The position numbers were made by a program, and so were the translations under genes. DNA of 64,000 bases, taken from the NCBI GenBank assembly GCA_041652755.1, contig JBAZGS010000005.1, positions 1-64,000 on the forward strand, read 5' to 3'. How positions within the stretch are numbered: position 1 is the stretch's first letter; each line of letters starts with the position of its first letter. The notes below the pieces were generated by a model. The model was not told the DNA's origin. It saw only the letters and a program-made list of their open reading frames with translations, and ran no database searches. The stretch is from JAQTTT01 sp041652755. Lineage in GTDB: Archaea; Nanobdellota; Nanobdellia; Tiddalikarchaeales; Tiddalikarchaeaceae. Below are positions 27,651 to 36,560 of this stretch, piece after piece.

Positions 27651-27690
27651 GGTTAAAATAACCAAATACTTATTAAAAAGTTATTGACTG
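27651..27690 (-). promoter_or_regulatory. Promoter and palindrome before the surface operon
   Basis: Reading the minus strand, a TATA-like TTTTTAATAAG lies about 27-35 nt before the start at 27645. Between them is the perfect palindrome GGTTATTTTAACC (27651-27663), a possible operator. Confidence 0.5.
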
Positions 27691-27736
27691 TGTTAAAAAA
27701 GCAATATTTTTAATGATTGGAGGGGAAAATTATGGT

Positions 27737-28033
27737 ATGCAAAAGAATTTTTTCATTTTTTTTATGGCAGTTTTTCTTATTCTTGGATGCACTCAAGCAG
27801 CAAGGATTAACCAAATAAAAGACTCGTCAAACATAGGCAAAGAAGTTGATGTTAATGGCAATATTAAAAGCAATGTTAGCTTTGAACACTTCAATGGTTA
27901 CTATGTTGAAGACGCTACTGGAACAATACTAGTGGTCACTATGAATAATTACACATTTAACCAGCCAGTCAAAATAAAAGGGATTCTTTTAATGAATAAT
28001 TCAAATGAGTATTATGTTAGCGAAAGCGAATAA
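27737..28033 (+). CDS. Putative OB-fold lipoprotein
   Basis: Small exported protein of about 98 residues. I start at the ATG at 27737 because a GGAGGGG Shine-Dalgarno-like stretch precedes it and the product then opens directly with a lipoprotein-type signal (hydrophobic run ending L-I-L-G-C). The mature part (D-S-S-N-I-G-K-E-V-D-V-N-G-N-I, then Y-Y-V-E-D-A-T-G-T-I) is a short beta-barrel of the OB/tRNA-anti type. It resembles the product of the gene at 28442, so the two are paralogues with different anchors. The ligand is unknown. It is divergent from the surface operon. Confidence 0.6.
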   Translation: MQKNFFIFFMAVFLILGCTQAARINQIKDSSNIGKEVDVNGNIKSNVSFEHFNGYYVEDATGTILVVTMNNYTFNQPVKIKGILLMNNSNEYYVSESE

Positions 28034-28441
28034 TGTTAGCAAAGTCATCTTAAAGATAAAGAAACTAATATAATTATTTCCTTTTATTTTTTTAAATATA
28101 TGAAAAAGTGCGGGATTATTTTCTTAGGGTGCTTCCGAAAAGCTAGCTGCTTTTGTTTATGATAAATTTTTTAAAGAGATTTTTTTATTTAATTGTTTCA
28201 TAACTTATGAAATTTTGAAACAACTCTTAATACTGTATTACTTAATTATCAAAGAATTATGCCTCAAAAAAAGCGGAGCAAATAAAAACGCATTATTATA
28301 AATTAAAAAATATTATTGAGCATGAAGGCATTAAAAAATTCTGGCAAAAATACTGATTATAAAAAAAAACATTTCCTAATCAAGCGCAACTGATTATTCA
28401 TTATTCAATACTTATTTAAATAATTAAAACATTAATATGTT
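28034..28441. other. Intergenic region, no gene recognised
   Basis: About 400 AT-rich bases between two OB-fold paralogues. I see only T-tracts after the first gene, a TTTCATAACTTATGAAA inverted repeat near 28,197, and the promoter of the next gene at the end. Confidence 0.6.
28415..28422 (+). promoter_or_regulatory. TATA box of the 28442 gene
   Basis: TTTAAATA is centred about 24 nt before the ATG, which fits a leaderless archaeal transcript. Confidence 0.5.
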
Positions 28442-28774
28442 ATGATTAAGCCGATTAAAAAAAAGAATTATACTTATATGATTCTTGTTGGAGTTGCGGC
28501 AATTGCAATTTGCATAATAGGATTTTTCATGTTCGTAGCATCAAGCAATATTTCTGACATTAAGAATGATGATTTTGTTGGAAAAACAGTTACTGTGAGC
28601 GGCACTGTTAGTAATACTATTAGCATTGGAAGCCTTTCAGGCTACACTTTAGAGGATTCAACTGATAGCATAAGCGTTTCTTCCGAGGCTTTGCCTGCAG
28701 AAGGAACCAAGGTAAGGGTTACTGGAGTGTTAATGCATGACTCTCTTTTTGGATACTATGTAAATATTGATTAA
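28442..28774 (+). CDS. Membrane-anchored OB-fold protein
   Basis: A 110-residue protein with a basic N-terminus, one transmembrane helix (about residues 12-33) and an external OB-like beta domain (I-K-N-D-D-F-V-G-K-T-V-T-V-S-G, then Y-T-L-E-D-S). It is a paralogue of the lipoprotein at 27737. The last 16 codons and the T-rich downstream sequence recur almost exactly at 37,476, so this locus was copied. Function is unknown; short OB-fold envelope proteins often bind small ligands or partner proteins. Confidence 0.65.
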   Translation: MIKPIKKKNYTYMILVGVAAIAICIIGFFMFVASSNISDIKNDDFVGKTVTVSGTVSNTISIGSLSGYTLEDSTDSISVSSEALPAEGTKVRVTGVLMHDSLFGYYVNID

Positions 28775-28808
28775 ATCCTTTTTTTTGAAAAGTTTTATAT
28801 AATATTTT

Positions 28809-29681
28809 TTATTGTTCATTGTACCAAAAAAAGGCTAAGTATTCTGTTCCTATGTGGATTGCTATGATTGGGTTGAGCTTTCCGCAATGCTTGGAATTTT
28901 TTATTATATCCATTGATTCTTTTTTTCTGTTAAAAATATTGTTCTCAAAGATGCATACTTTGTTATTGCCTATTTTTTCCTTTAGATACTTGTACAGTCC
29001 TGATGTCAATGCTCCTTGGCTTAGGTTTTTTTCTGCGCTTATTATCTTTCCTTCATAAAGTTTAAGCACTGGCTTAATTCCTGCTATTTTTCCAAGCATG
29101 CCCATTGTTTTTGATATTCTTCCTCCTTTAACTAAGTAATCAATGTCGTTGACCACAAAGTAAGAGTTTATCCTGTCACTGTGCATCTGCAGTCTTGAAA
29201 TAAGTGAATCATAGCTTATTTTGCTCTCTATGTCATCAATGACTTTGCTTAATAGCAACCCATACGCTCCGCTTATCTGCCTTGAATCAAAAATTAAGAT
29301 ATCAGGATTATTTTTTGCTGCAAGCACTGCATAATTATAATCCTCTGTCAGCTTGCTACTTGCTGAAATAATTATTATTTTATTTCCCTTGTTTTGCTCT
29401 ATTGCTTCTTCAAATTTCTGCTGCCCTGCTTCCTTTGTGGTAAAATCATTTTTCTTGTCTTTAAGCAACTCATACAATTCGTCAATTGTGCCGTTGAACG
29501 CTGAGTTATTAAAAAAAGTATTGACCTTAACAATAGTCACTTTTTCTTTGTCGGATTCTCTTACAAAATCAATAGTGCTGTCAACTATAAGTCTGATCTT
29601 GTAATTCCTAATGATTGAATTGCTATAGTTTTTAACAGTCAAATAATCCCCCACTGATTTTTTGTAATAATCATCATCCAT
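28809..29681 (-). CDS. DegV family fatty-acid-binding-like protein
   Basis: The 290-residue product matches the DegV family (EDD fold), whose members bind long-chain fatty acids and can feed acyl groups to phospholipid synthesis. Family landmarks are I-V-D-S-T-x-D near residue 32, N-D-I-D-Y-L-V-K-G-G-R-I-S near 180, and I-K-P-V-L-K-L-Y-E-G-K-I after it. The length is normal for the family. The N-terminal ~28 residues before the first strand are an extension. DegV is typical of Firmicutes and uncommon in archaea, so transfer is plausible. It may work in lipid scavenging in a lineage with limited lipid metabolism; that is inference. Confidence 0.85.
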   Translation of the reverse strand: MDDDYYKKSVGDYLTVKNYSNSIIRNYKIRLIVDSTIDFVRESDKEKVTIVKVNTFFNNSAFNGTIDELYELLKDKKNDFTTKEAGQQKFEEAIEQNKGNKIIIISASSKLTEDYNYAVLAAKNNPDILIFDSRQISGAYGLLLSKVIDDIESKISYDSLISRLQMHSDRINSYFVVNDIDYLVKGGRISKTMGMLGKIAGIKPVLKLYEGKIISAEKNLSQGALTSGLYKYLKEKIGNNKVCIFENNIFNRKKESMDIIKNSKHCGKLNPIIAIHIGTEYLAFFWYNEQ

Positions 29682-29759
29682 AATAATTAAAAAATAATTA
29701 AACCAGAATTTATAATTGTTGTTTTATAATCAAATTTCATGTTTTTTAATAAAATTTAT

Positions 29760-30083
29760 TCAGTTTTTAGAATATATTTTTTCGGCTGGCTCAGGAGTTT
29801 CTGGAATTATTTTCATGATTAAATCCCTGCATTGGTAGAAGTCAAAGCGTGCGCACCAGCTCTTGTTTTTTTCCAGCATTTCAAGTTCATAAGGAGTGAT
29901 TAATATTGTTTCGTTTTCTTTCATTGCATAATTTGCATTTTTTTCAACAATTATTCCTAAAAACTCATTCTCGTTTAATATTCCAACTAATCCTACACCT
30001 TCTTTTAAAAGGTCAAGTTCTTTTTGTGTAATCTTGACTGAATAGTTAATCTCGTTTCTTGGCTTGTATATTTCAGCTTTCAT
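29760..30083 (-). CDS. Hypothetical protein, 107 residues
   Basis: Soluble, mixed alpha/beta, with no signal or membrane segment. The order is a beta-like N-terminus (K-A-E-I-Y-K-P-R-N-E-I-N-Y-S-V-K-I-T), a helix, then I-L-I-T-P-Y-E-L-E-M-L-E near residue 80 and two late cysteines (W-C-A-R-F-D-F-Y-Q-C-R). I do not recognise the family. It stands alone between DegV and a divergent plus-strand gene. Confidence 0.55.
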   Translation of the reverse strand: MKAEIYKPRNEINYSVKITQKELDLLKEGVGLVGILNENEFLGIIVEKNANYAMKENETILITPYELEMLEKNKSWCARFDFYQCRDLIMKIIPETPEPAEKIYSKN

Positions 30084-30296
30084 GAGTGATGAAGAAAAAA
30101 ATCTCTTTAAAAATATTGTTAATGATAAGGTTTAAATTGTTTAATTAAAAAAAATGGAAGCTTGTTTTTATGTTAGTGCAAAATTCTTAATGTCTTAAGT
30201 GTTAATTTTTTCACATTTATTAACTATTAAATGAGTTTTTATCAGCATTTTTTAGAAACTTTTTTAAGTGAGTTTATTTATTTAAAATAAACGGCA

Positions 30297-31751
30297 ATGG
30301 AAAAAGAAGCTAATTTATTATATAATTTTGACAATTTAAGCAATTATTCATATTTTGATGATTCTTGTTTCGTCCAAAAAAATGTTGATAAGTTTACTTA
30401 CAAGCTTACAGGTATGTGGAAAAAAATGGATTATTTTGGATGGATTCTTAGAAACAGCCATGGTGTTGATAGTTCAACCGGCTTGAATGATTATTTGGTT
30501 TGGTCAAATGATTCTGAAGCTGGAGACAGTGATGTTTGCGCAATAAAAAAAGGGAATATGGTTACTTTCAAGCACATGCCAGGCCACGGATGGCATAATA
30601 TCATGATTAATACTTCACAAGTGCTTAATCAGGCAATATGCGGTTACTTGCTTACTGGTGATGAAATAATGGGTAAAGTAACCGAGCAGTACTGCAAAGG
30701 AATAACTGCAACTATGAAAGGAATGATGTATAATGAAAAAGATAATGAGCATTTTTTAATGGCTAGGAATATTATTCCAGAAAGCCATGAATTCGTGACT
30801 GATAATGGTTTTAAAAAAGCTATTGATTATGATTCTTGGAGGTGCGAAGAGAATCATTGGAATGCTCAAAGGTTTAATTATCCAAATAATCCTTACTTTG
30901 GGGATGTTTATGTAACAAACACTCGCTCAAAGGATGACTTGCCCCATATTTTGCGTGCAGCAGCTTTTTTGCCTGATGTTATTTTAAATGCTAAGCATAA
31001 AAAAGTGGCTAATGCTGCAAAAGAAGCTTATGATTATTTGCAAAATTTTTGCAAGGATGTGGTTGAAAATAAGTTCCATATACGCACAAAAAACGGTGAG
31101 GGTAAAGCTTATATTCCTAAAGGGGATTTGGCAAGCTTTGTGAATTATGGTAAAAAAATAGAAAACAATGCCAAGCTTACTGCAATACTTTTAGGGTATG
31201 AAAATAATGGACAACTCAGCGCCACTAAAGGTTATGGGGGAATCTATGAAACAATAGCTGCGAATGTTAATTATTATAATTACAAAATAATTAATGGGTT
31301 TCACATGACTGCAATACTTCATTCTTTAAATAATGAAAAAAATGAGATTGCTAATAAGTTGCTTAAAGGATTGAAAAAAAGAGCTGATTGGCTGATGAAA
31401 AGCAAGATTCATGAAAAAGCAAGGAAAAATGTTAGGTGGTTGCCTGACCTTTCATTGTTTTTGCTAAAAGCTGCTTCAGCGGGAATGCCTTTGAACATTG
31501 AGCAATCAAATCTCATATATAATGAATTTTCTAAAGCTATTAAAAAATACAGTGATTTTCGTCGGTGGAATTTATGGGACAGCTCAGTGCCTGATGGAGT
31601 TTATGGCTCAAAAGGAGGTTACATTCCCAAAAGTGACTGTTTAGTTAAGCCCATAGAATTAGGATTTTTTTTTGAATATGCTTACTCACCTTATAAAATT
31701 GGCAATGAATTAGTTAATACTGAAATAATTAAAAATAAATCAAAATGGTAA
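30297..31751 (+). CDS. Hypothetical protein, possible alpha/alpha-toroid enzyme
   Basis: A 484-residue cytoplasmic protein with no signal peptide. It is rich in aromatic residues and mostly helical, with conserved-looking clusters G-H-G-W-H-N-I near residue 98, N-H-W-N-A-Q-R-F near 187, and W-N-L-W-D-S-S-V-P-D-G near 428. The helix-pair periodicity and Trp/His-rich loops resemble the (alpha/alpha)6 barrels of glycosidases, lyases or epimerases, but I cannot assign a family. An ATTTAAAA stretch lies shortly upstream. The next gene (Nudix) starts 33 bp downstream on the same strand and may be co-transcribed. Confidence 0.6.
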   Translation: MEKEANLLYNFDNLSNYSYFDDSCFVQKNVDKFTYKLTGMWKKMDYFGWILRNSHGVDSSTGLNDYLVWSNDSEAGDSDVCAIKKGNMVTFKHMPGHGWHNIMINTSQVLNQAICGYLLTGDEIMGKVTEQYCKGITATMKGMMYNEKDNEHFLMARNIIPESHEFVTDNGFKKAIDYDSWRCEENHWNAQRFNYPNNPYFGDVYVTNTRSKDDLPHILRAAAFLPDVILNAKHKKVANAAKEAYDYLQNFCKDVVENKFHIRTKNGEGKAYIPKGDLASFVNYGKKIENNAKLTAILLGYENNGQLSATKGYGGIYETIAANVNYYNYKIINGFHMTAILHSLNNEKNEIANKLLKGLKKRADWLMKSKIHEKARKNVRWLPDLSLFLLKAASAGMPLNIEQSNLIYNEFSKAIKKYSDFRRWNLWDSSVPDGVYGSKGGYIPKSDCLVKPIELGFFFEYAYSPYKIGNELVNTEIIKNKSKW

Positions 31752-31784
31752 GAGAAAATTTATTCAATGCTGAAGTATTAATTA

Positions 31785-32198
31785 TTGAATATGATTGAAA
31801 GGCCTAAAGTTGGTGTTGGAGTTGTTGTAATAAAGGAGGGTGAAGTTTTATTAGGTAAGAGAAAAAATGCCCATGGTGAAGGCTCATGGAGTTTCCCTGG
31901 AGGGCATTTGGAGCTTAATGAAGAGATTGAGGAGTGCGCGAAAAGGGAAGTCATGGAAGAAACAGGCATGTTGATTAAGAATCTTAGGAGGGGATCTTAT
32001 ACCAATGATATTTTTAGGGAAGAAAATAAGCACTATGTCACTTTAATAATTATTTCTGATTATGACTCTGGAGAGGTTAAAGTTATGGAGCCTGATAAGT
32101 GCGAAAAATGGGAATGGTTTAGTTGGAATAATTTGCCTCAACCTTTATTTTTGCCAGTGAGTAATCTTTTAAAGCAATGTTTCAATCCTTTAGAATGA
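31785..32198 (+). CDS. Nudix hydrolase
   Basis: Hydrolyses a nucleoside diphosphate linked to another group, possibly a damaged (d)NTP. A perfect Nudix box G-x5-E-x7-R-E-V-M-E-E-T-G-M spans residues 40-62. The N-terminal V-G-V-G-V-V-V and K-R-K-N-A-H-G-E-G-S-W-S-F-P-G-G resemble NUDT15 and dihydroneopterin-triphosphate-type members. At 137 residues it is a minimal single-domain Nudix protein. The substrate cannot be read from sequence. Confidence 0.9.
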   Translation: MNMIERPKVGVGVVVIKEGEVLLGKRKNAHGEGSWSFPGGHLELNEEIEECAKREVMEETGMLIKNLRRGSYTNDIFREENKHYVTLIIISDYDSGEVKVMEPDKCEKWEWFSWNNLPQPLFLPVSNLLKQCFNPLE

Positions 32199-32234
32199 AA
32201 ATATGTTGCGTTTGTTTATATTATTATAAAGATT

Positions 32235-32242
32235 TTTAAATA
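32235..32242 (+). promoter_or_regulatory. TATA box of the 32264 gene
   Basis: TTTAAATA is centred about 25 nt before the ATG, consistent with a leaderless transcript. Confidence 0.5.
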
Positions 32243-32263
32243 AAAATATTATTTTATACTCTT

Positions 32264-32890
32264 ATGAAAATTGATGTTGTTTATGCCAAGCAGTTTTATG
32301 AAAATGGAGCTCATGGTTGGGAGCATATTCAGAGAGTTTATACTAATGCTTTAAGGATTGCTGAAACTGAAAAGTGCGATTTGGAAGTAATTACAGCCGC
32401 TGCTTTGCTTCATGATATTGAAAGATATAAGGATACTACAGATATTACTTTGGATCATGCGGAGTTAGGCGCTGAAAGGTCTAAATTGTTATTGGAGGAT
32501 TTTAGTTACACTGTAAAACAGAAACAAAATATTGTTTATTCAATAAGGGTTCACCGCTACAGCAAAGGCATAAATCCAAAAACTATTGAAGCTGCAATTT
32601 TGCAGGATGCTGACAGATTGGATGCTTTGGGTGCAACGATTATTTCAAGGATTTTTTACAATGCAGGAAAACGCAAAGGAATTATTCATGACCCTAATAT
32701 TTCTCCGAGAGCTGAATATAAGGGCGCTGCTGATATTACCACTGCAATAAATCATTTTTATGAAAAAATATTGAAAATTAAGCCTGAAACATTCAACACT
32801 TTGAAAGGGAAAGAATTGGCAATGCCAAGATACGAGTTCACTGAAAAATTCTTAGAGCAATTTTTAAAAGAATACAACTTTGAAATATGA
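32264..32890 (+). CDS. HD-domain phosphohydrolase (paralogue 1)
   Basis: A 208-residue metal-dependent phosphohydrolase of the HD superfamily, similar to the YpgQ/YedJ group. Metal ligands are visible as H17 and H21 (H-G-W-E-H-I-Q-R-V), H50-D51 (A-A-L-L-H-D-I-E-R) and the Asp of I-L-Q-D-A-D-R-L-D-A-L-G-A near residue 120. YpgQ-type members hydrolyse (d)NTPs to the monophosphate and pyrophosphate; the substrate here is unknown. A close paralogue on the other strand (38916-39530) has the same register of motifs. Confidence 0.85.
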   Translation: MKIDVVYAKQFYENGAHGWEHIQRVYTNALRIAETEKCDLEVITAAALLHDIERYKDTTDITLDHAELGAERSKLLLEDFSYTVKQKQNIVYSIRVHRYSKGINPKTIEAAILQDADRLDALGATIISRIFYNAGKRKGIIHDPNISPRAEYKGAADITTAINHFYEKILKIKPETFNTLKGKELAMPRYEFTEKFLEQFLKEYNFEI

Positions 32891-32914
32891 AATTTTTTAA
32901 AAAAAAAATGTTCA

Positions 32915-33358
32915 TTAATTAATTAAATTCTTTGCATATTTTTCTATTGCTTCCTGTATGCTGTTTAAAAGTTTGGTAGCATTTACTGGTTTTTCAATGA
33001 ATCCTATAACTGGTAAAGATAATTCAGGAGTCCAGCCCATTTTAACATCTTGCTCTGCTGGCGCGTATGCCTTGACTGATGTCAAATAAATCACATAAGT
33101 TTTAGGTGAAGTAGATTTAATTAATTTAATCATTTCTTTTGGCAATAAGCCAGGCATCCTGATGTCTAGTAAAATTATGTTTATAAGGTTAGGTTTTGCT
33201 GAGATTTGCCTAATGCATGCATTGCCGTCAATTGCTTCTGTTATTTCTTGCCCATTAACTTTTAATATTTCAACCACAATCTCTCTAACGGATGGATCGT
33301 CATCAACGATCATGAACTTCAGCTTCTTTCCGCCTAAAAATTTCTTTTTTTCAGCCAT
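32915..33358 (-). CDS. Response regulator receiver protein (CheY-like)
   Basis: A single receiver domain with no output domain, 147 residues. The acidic pocket D19-D20-D21, phosphoacceptor D65 (I-L-L-D-I-R-M-P-G), T93 (Y-L-T-S-V-K-A) and the invariant Lys in I-E-K-P-V-N (K123) are all present. It starts 30 bp after the histidine kinase stop on the same strand, so the two form a two-component pair. Lacking a DNA-binding output, it probably relays by protein contact. Confidence 0.9.
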   Translation of the reverse strand: MAEKKKFLGGKKLKFMIVDDDPSVREIVVEILKVNGQEITEAIDGNACIRQISAKPNLINIILLDIRMPGLLPKEMIKLIKSTSPKTYVIYLTSVKAYAPAEQDVKMGWTPELSLPVIGFIEKPVNATKLLNSIQEAIEKYAKNLIN

Positions 33359-33388
33359 AATGTTTCTAATGCCTTTATTGTTTATAAA

Positions 33389-35242
33389 TTATCTTCTTGG
33401 CAATTCCACAATGAATTCAGTGCCTTTGCCATAAACACTTTTTACTGTAATCTTGCCTTTGTGACAGTCTATTATTTTTTTAACCAACAATAATCCTATT
33501 CCACTGCCCCCTAAGGCTTTGGCTTCTTTTGATTGGTAAAACTTCTTGAACAAGTTATCCTTTTCCTCCTTGCTTAATCCTTTGCCAGTGTCTTTTACTG
33601 AAGCATAGGCTTTGTTGTTTTTTGTCCATGACTTAACAGTTATAGTCCCCCCTTTATCAGTGAATTTTATTGCATTATCCAAAAGATTAACAAAGACATC
33701 CCTTAGTCTTTCCACATCAAACTGTGCTGTTACTTCCTTCTTTAAATGGTTAATTATCTTCAGTCCTTTAAGAGTGCCAAAGGAGGTTTTATAGTCTATT
33801 ACTTCGTTTATTAATTTAGATAAGTCATTTTTAGTAATGGTGAATGTTAATTGTCCTGCTTCTATTTTGAATACATTTATTATCTTATTGACCATGTCAC
33901 GCATGCGGTACGATGAGTCTATTATTCTGCTTAAATATTTTTTTCCCTTCTTATCAGTTATTATTGTCTTTAATAAATCAGCATAGCCTAATATTGGCAT
34001 CAAAGGCTGCTTTAAGTCATGAGATGTTAGCATGAGCAGGTTATTTTTCAGCTCTTCCAATTCTTTTTTCTCGTTTATATCTGAGATGGTTGCATAATAA
34101 AATATTACTTTTCCTTTGCTGTCTATTATGGACTTTCCTGATATTAATCCTACTTTTATTTTATTGTCTTTTGATATGAATTTTACTTCATAAGGCTCTG
34201 TTTTTTTGCCTTTCATTATTTCATTAAATTCTTTAATGGATTTTATTTTGCTTTCTTTGGTTAAAGGTAATGAGTATAAAAGTTTTCCTATGAACTCTTT
34301 CTTATTATATCCTAGCCAAGATAAGATTTTGTCATTCATTTTTATTACTTTTTGATTATTGTCAAAGATTATTATCAGTGCAGGACTTGTATCAAAAATA
34401 GTTCTTAATTCTTCTTCTTTTTTGATTAATGCATCTTGGATTTCTTTACGAAGAGTGATATTTCTTATATTGCATTGAATAACTTTTTTATCTCCAACAT
34501 AATAGACATTGCTGACAAATTCAACATTAATTTTTTTGCCAGCACCTGTTTCAAGCGGCAAGTTCTCATACCTTACATATTTCTTGCTCTGCAATTCTTT
34601 GAATTTTTTTTTATTAGAAAAAACATCCTTGAATAATCCTATCTCCCATACATGCTTTCCTAAAAAAACTTTCTTGGAATAGCCTAACATATTAATCATG
34701 AAAGGGTTGACATCAACAATCATGCCAGTTTTAGCATCTAAAAGAAGCACCCCATCCTGTGCTGCCTCAAAAAGACGCCTATAACTATGCTCAGAATTCT
34801 TTAAAGATTCTTGAATTTCTTTATTATCAGTAATATCCTGAACTAATAATATTACCTGCTTTTGCTGAAGTATTGGAGAAAAAGTGCAGAGTATTGAGAT
34901 TTTTTTCCCTTTATTATTAATGAGTGTGAATTCAACAGGCCCTAAAGTTTTTCCTTTGACTATTTCACTAAACTGTCCGATTACTTTTTTCAAATCCGAC
35001 TTAAGCATCTTGCTTAAGTAAAGAAGATTTTTTCCTATGAACTTTTTTTTGTCATAGCCCATTATTTCAGTGAACTTGGGATTGGCATCTATGAACTTTC
35101 CAAAATTGTCAAGTATTAAAATTCCAATAGGCGCTTTTTCAAAAAGATTATAAAAACGTTCCTCAATTTCCTTTAATTTATTTTCAGCTTTCAGCATTGA
35201 AGCAATGTCTTTTTTAGAATTATATAAACTTAAAGATTTCAT
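33389..35242 (-). CDS. PAS-domain sensor histidine kinase
   Basis: A 617-residue cytosolic kinase without membrane segments. Three PAS domains span about residues 25-140, 150-265 and 275-390. A dimerisation/phosphotransfer domain carries H408 (L-T-S-H-D-L-K-Q-P). The catalytic ATPase domain shows the N box (L-L-D-N-A-I-K-F-T), G1 (D-T-G-K-G-L) and G2 (G-G-S-G-I-G-L). It should autophosphorylate and pass phosphate to the receiver encoded 30 bp downstream. The signal is unknown; PAS domains suggest an intracellular redox or ligand cue. Confidence 0.92.
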   Translation of the reverse strand: MKSLSLYNSKKDIASMLKAENKLKEIEERFYNLFEKAPIGILILDNFGKFIDANPKFTEIMGYDKKKFIGKNLLYLSKMLKSDLKKVIGQFSEIVKGKTLGPVEFTLINNKGKKISILCTFSPILQQKQVILLVQDITDNKEIQESLKNSEHSYRRLFEAAQDGVLLLDAKTGMIVDVNPFMINMLGYSKKVFLGKHVWEIGLFKDVFSNKKKFKELQSKKYVRYENLPLETGAGKKINVEFVSNVYYVGDKKVIQCNIRNITLRKEIQDALIKKEEELRTIFDTSPALIIIFDNNQKVIKMNDKILSWLGYNKKEFIGKLLYSLPLTKESKIKSIKEFNEIMKGKKTEPYEVKFISKDNKIKVGLISGKSIIDSKGKVIFYYATISDINEKKELEELKNNLLMLTSHDLKQPLMPILGYADLLKTIITDKKGKKYLSRIIDSSYRMRDMVNKIINVFKIEAGQLTFTITKNDLSKLINEVIDYKTSFGTLKGLKIINHLKKEVTAQFDVERLRDVFVNLLDNAIKFTDKGGTITVKSWTKNNKAYASVKDTGKGLSKEEKDNLFKKFYQSKEAKALGGSGIGLLLVKKIIDCHKGKITVKSVYGKGTEFIVELPRR

Positions 35243-35304
35243 TAATTAAAAACAATATATCCATTGCTTATAAAAATAAGGGTTTGCCAATATTTTTTTT
35301 ATTT

Positions 35305-35889
35305 TTATTGCCATGGCAAGCCGGGAAAAGCATCATAGATAGCTTTGTATCCTTTCACTGCTAAGATAAAATCATTTTTTAATATAGTTACTTGTATCTG
35401 GCTTGATTGCCTCATTTCTTGGGCTTTTGCCATAGTATCTGTAGCTGAGTATAAGGTCACAAAATCTGCGCTAGTAATTGAAAAGCGTATATCTGGATTA
35501 GTTGCAACACCCCCCGCTGTTGTTGGGTAATTATTTATTATTGTTGTTGTAAATGTCCTATTTTGGTCAGTTATTACAGTCTCAATCACTGAGGGATTTC
35601 CTAAGTAAGAATGCAATTTGTAAGCATTCATTTCATTCAGCAGCCAACTTGCATGATCACTATTTATATCTGAAGCTGATGCAAGTTCTGTTTTAAATAT
35701 GTAAGGCTTTATAACAAATGTAGGTGATACTACAAAAAAGTATAGGAAAGTAAAAACAAGTATGATAAGAATAGCTCCTGTGACGATGTTACGCTTAATG
35801 TTACGCTTATTTTCCTTTGATTTTTCCTTTTTGACAGCTTTTGCCCTAACTTTTTTATTCACTTTTCTTCTTTCAAATTTGTTAATCAT
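35305..35889 (-). CDS. Hypothetical single-pass membrane protein
   Basis: I place the start at the ATG at 35889, two bases after the preceding gene's stop, rather than 18 bp further upstream inside that gene. The product has about 194 residues. It opens with a very basic segment of about 30 residues (K-K-V-R-A-K-A-V-K-K-E-K-S-K-E-N-K-R), then one transmembrane helix (I-L-I-I-L-V-F-T-F-L-Y-F-F-V-V) and an external domain of about 130 residues. Tight spacing implies co-transcription with the 116-residue membrane gene. No family recognised. Confidence 0.6.
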   Translation of the reverse strand: MINKFERRKVNKKVRAKAVKKEKSKENKRNIKRNIVTGAILIILVFTFLYFFVVSPTFVIKPYIFKTELASASDINSDHASWLLNEMNAYKLHSYLGNPSVIETVITDQNRTFTTTIINNYPTTAGGVATNPDIRFSITSADFVTLYSATDTMAKAQEMRQSSQIQVTILKNDFILAVKGYKAIYDAFPGLPWQ

Positions 35890-35890
35890 T

Positions 35891-36241
35891 TTATAGCGGC
35901 CCCGCAACTGTTGGAAGGAAACTTAGTATGCTTACAATAATCCATATAAATAAAGATATAAGTAAAGCCTTAATCCAACTAATACTATATAAACTTTCAA
36001 GAGCAACAAGCCATGCAATGCCACCAATAATAGCTGCTAATGAGCCAGTACCTAGGAAGTAATAGGATAATGTATAAATGACTGCGCCGATAACTGCTAC
36101 CTTTACTGCTGTCTCAAGACTTTCTTTCTCGCCAAACATCTTTGTAACAAAATAAATAATACACGCAGATACTACTAAACTTATGAGAAAATTAAGAAAT
36201 AGTATGATTAATAATGTTGCCATGTTAAAATAAATAGGCAT
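35891..36241 (-). CDS. Small multi-pass membrane protein
   Basis: About 110-116 residues with four predicted transmembrane helices (L-I-S-L-V-V-S-A-C-I-I-Y-F-V, A-V-K-V-A-V-I-G-A-V-I-Y-T-L, G-S-L-A-A-I-I-G-G-I-A-W, and a C-terminal L-L-I-S-L-F-I-W-I-I-V). The start may be the second Met (M-A-T-L-L), six codons in. It stands first in a tight pair with the next membrane protein. Function unknown. Confidence 0.6.
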   Translation of the reverse strand: MPIYFNMATLLIILFLNFLISLVVSACIIYFVTKMFGEKESLETAVKVAVIGAVIYTLSYYFLGTGSLAAIIGGIAWLVALESLYSISWIKALLISLFIWIIVSILSFLPTVAGPL

Positions 36242-36304
36242 GGATTAATTATAAATGTTTTCTAATACTCATCTTTGACATGTGGCTCTTGAAAGCACCT
36301 TAAT

Positions 36305-36514
36305 TTATTTTTTTTTTGCTCCAAGAACTCCGCCGACAATAATCAGAACAATTCCGCCGACGAATAATGGAATCGCATACGCTTCATAAGGTATTGACGA
36401 AACATCAATCAATCCAAATAGCTGGCTTTCTGTAGTTGTAAATGCACCTGCAAATAATCCAATAGCTATCAAAACAACACCAATTATTATTAAATATTTA
36501 TTCGTTTTAAACAC
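36305..36514 (-). CDS. Small two-helix membrane protein
   Basis: 69 residues: an N-terminal helix (I-I-I-G-V-V-L-I-A-I-G-L-F-A-G-A), a 20-residue loop, a second helix (L-F-V-G-G-I-V-L-I-I-V-G-G-V-L-G-A) and a basic tail ending K-K-K. Short proteins of this type are common in archaeal membranes. No specific role can be given. Confidence 0.55.
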   Translation of the reverse strand: MFKTNKYLIIIGVVLIAIGLFAGAFTTTESQLFGLIDVSSIPYEAYAIPLFVGGIVLIIVGGVLGAKKK

Positions 36515-36560
36515 CTTAATATTATATTAGATAATAATATATAAAACTTCCTAACTCTTT

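Noticed and set aside
27713..27736. Upstream in-frame ATG for the OB-fold lipoprotein
   Set aside because: It would place eight odd residues before the signal peptide and precedes the Shine-Dalgarno-like GGAGGGG.
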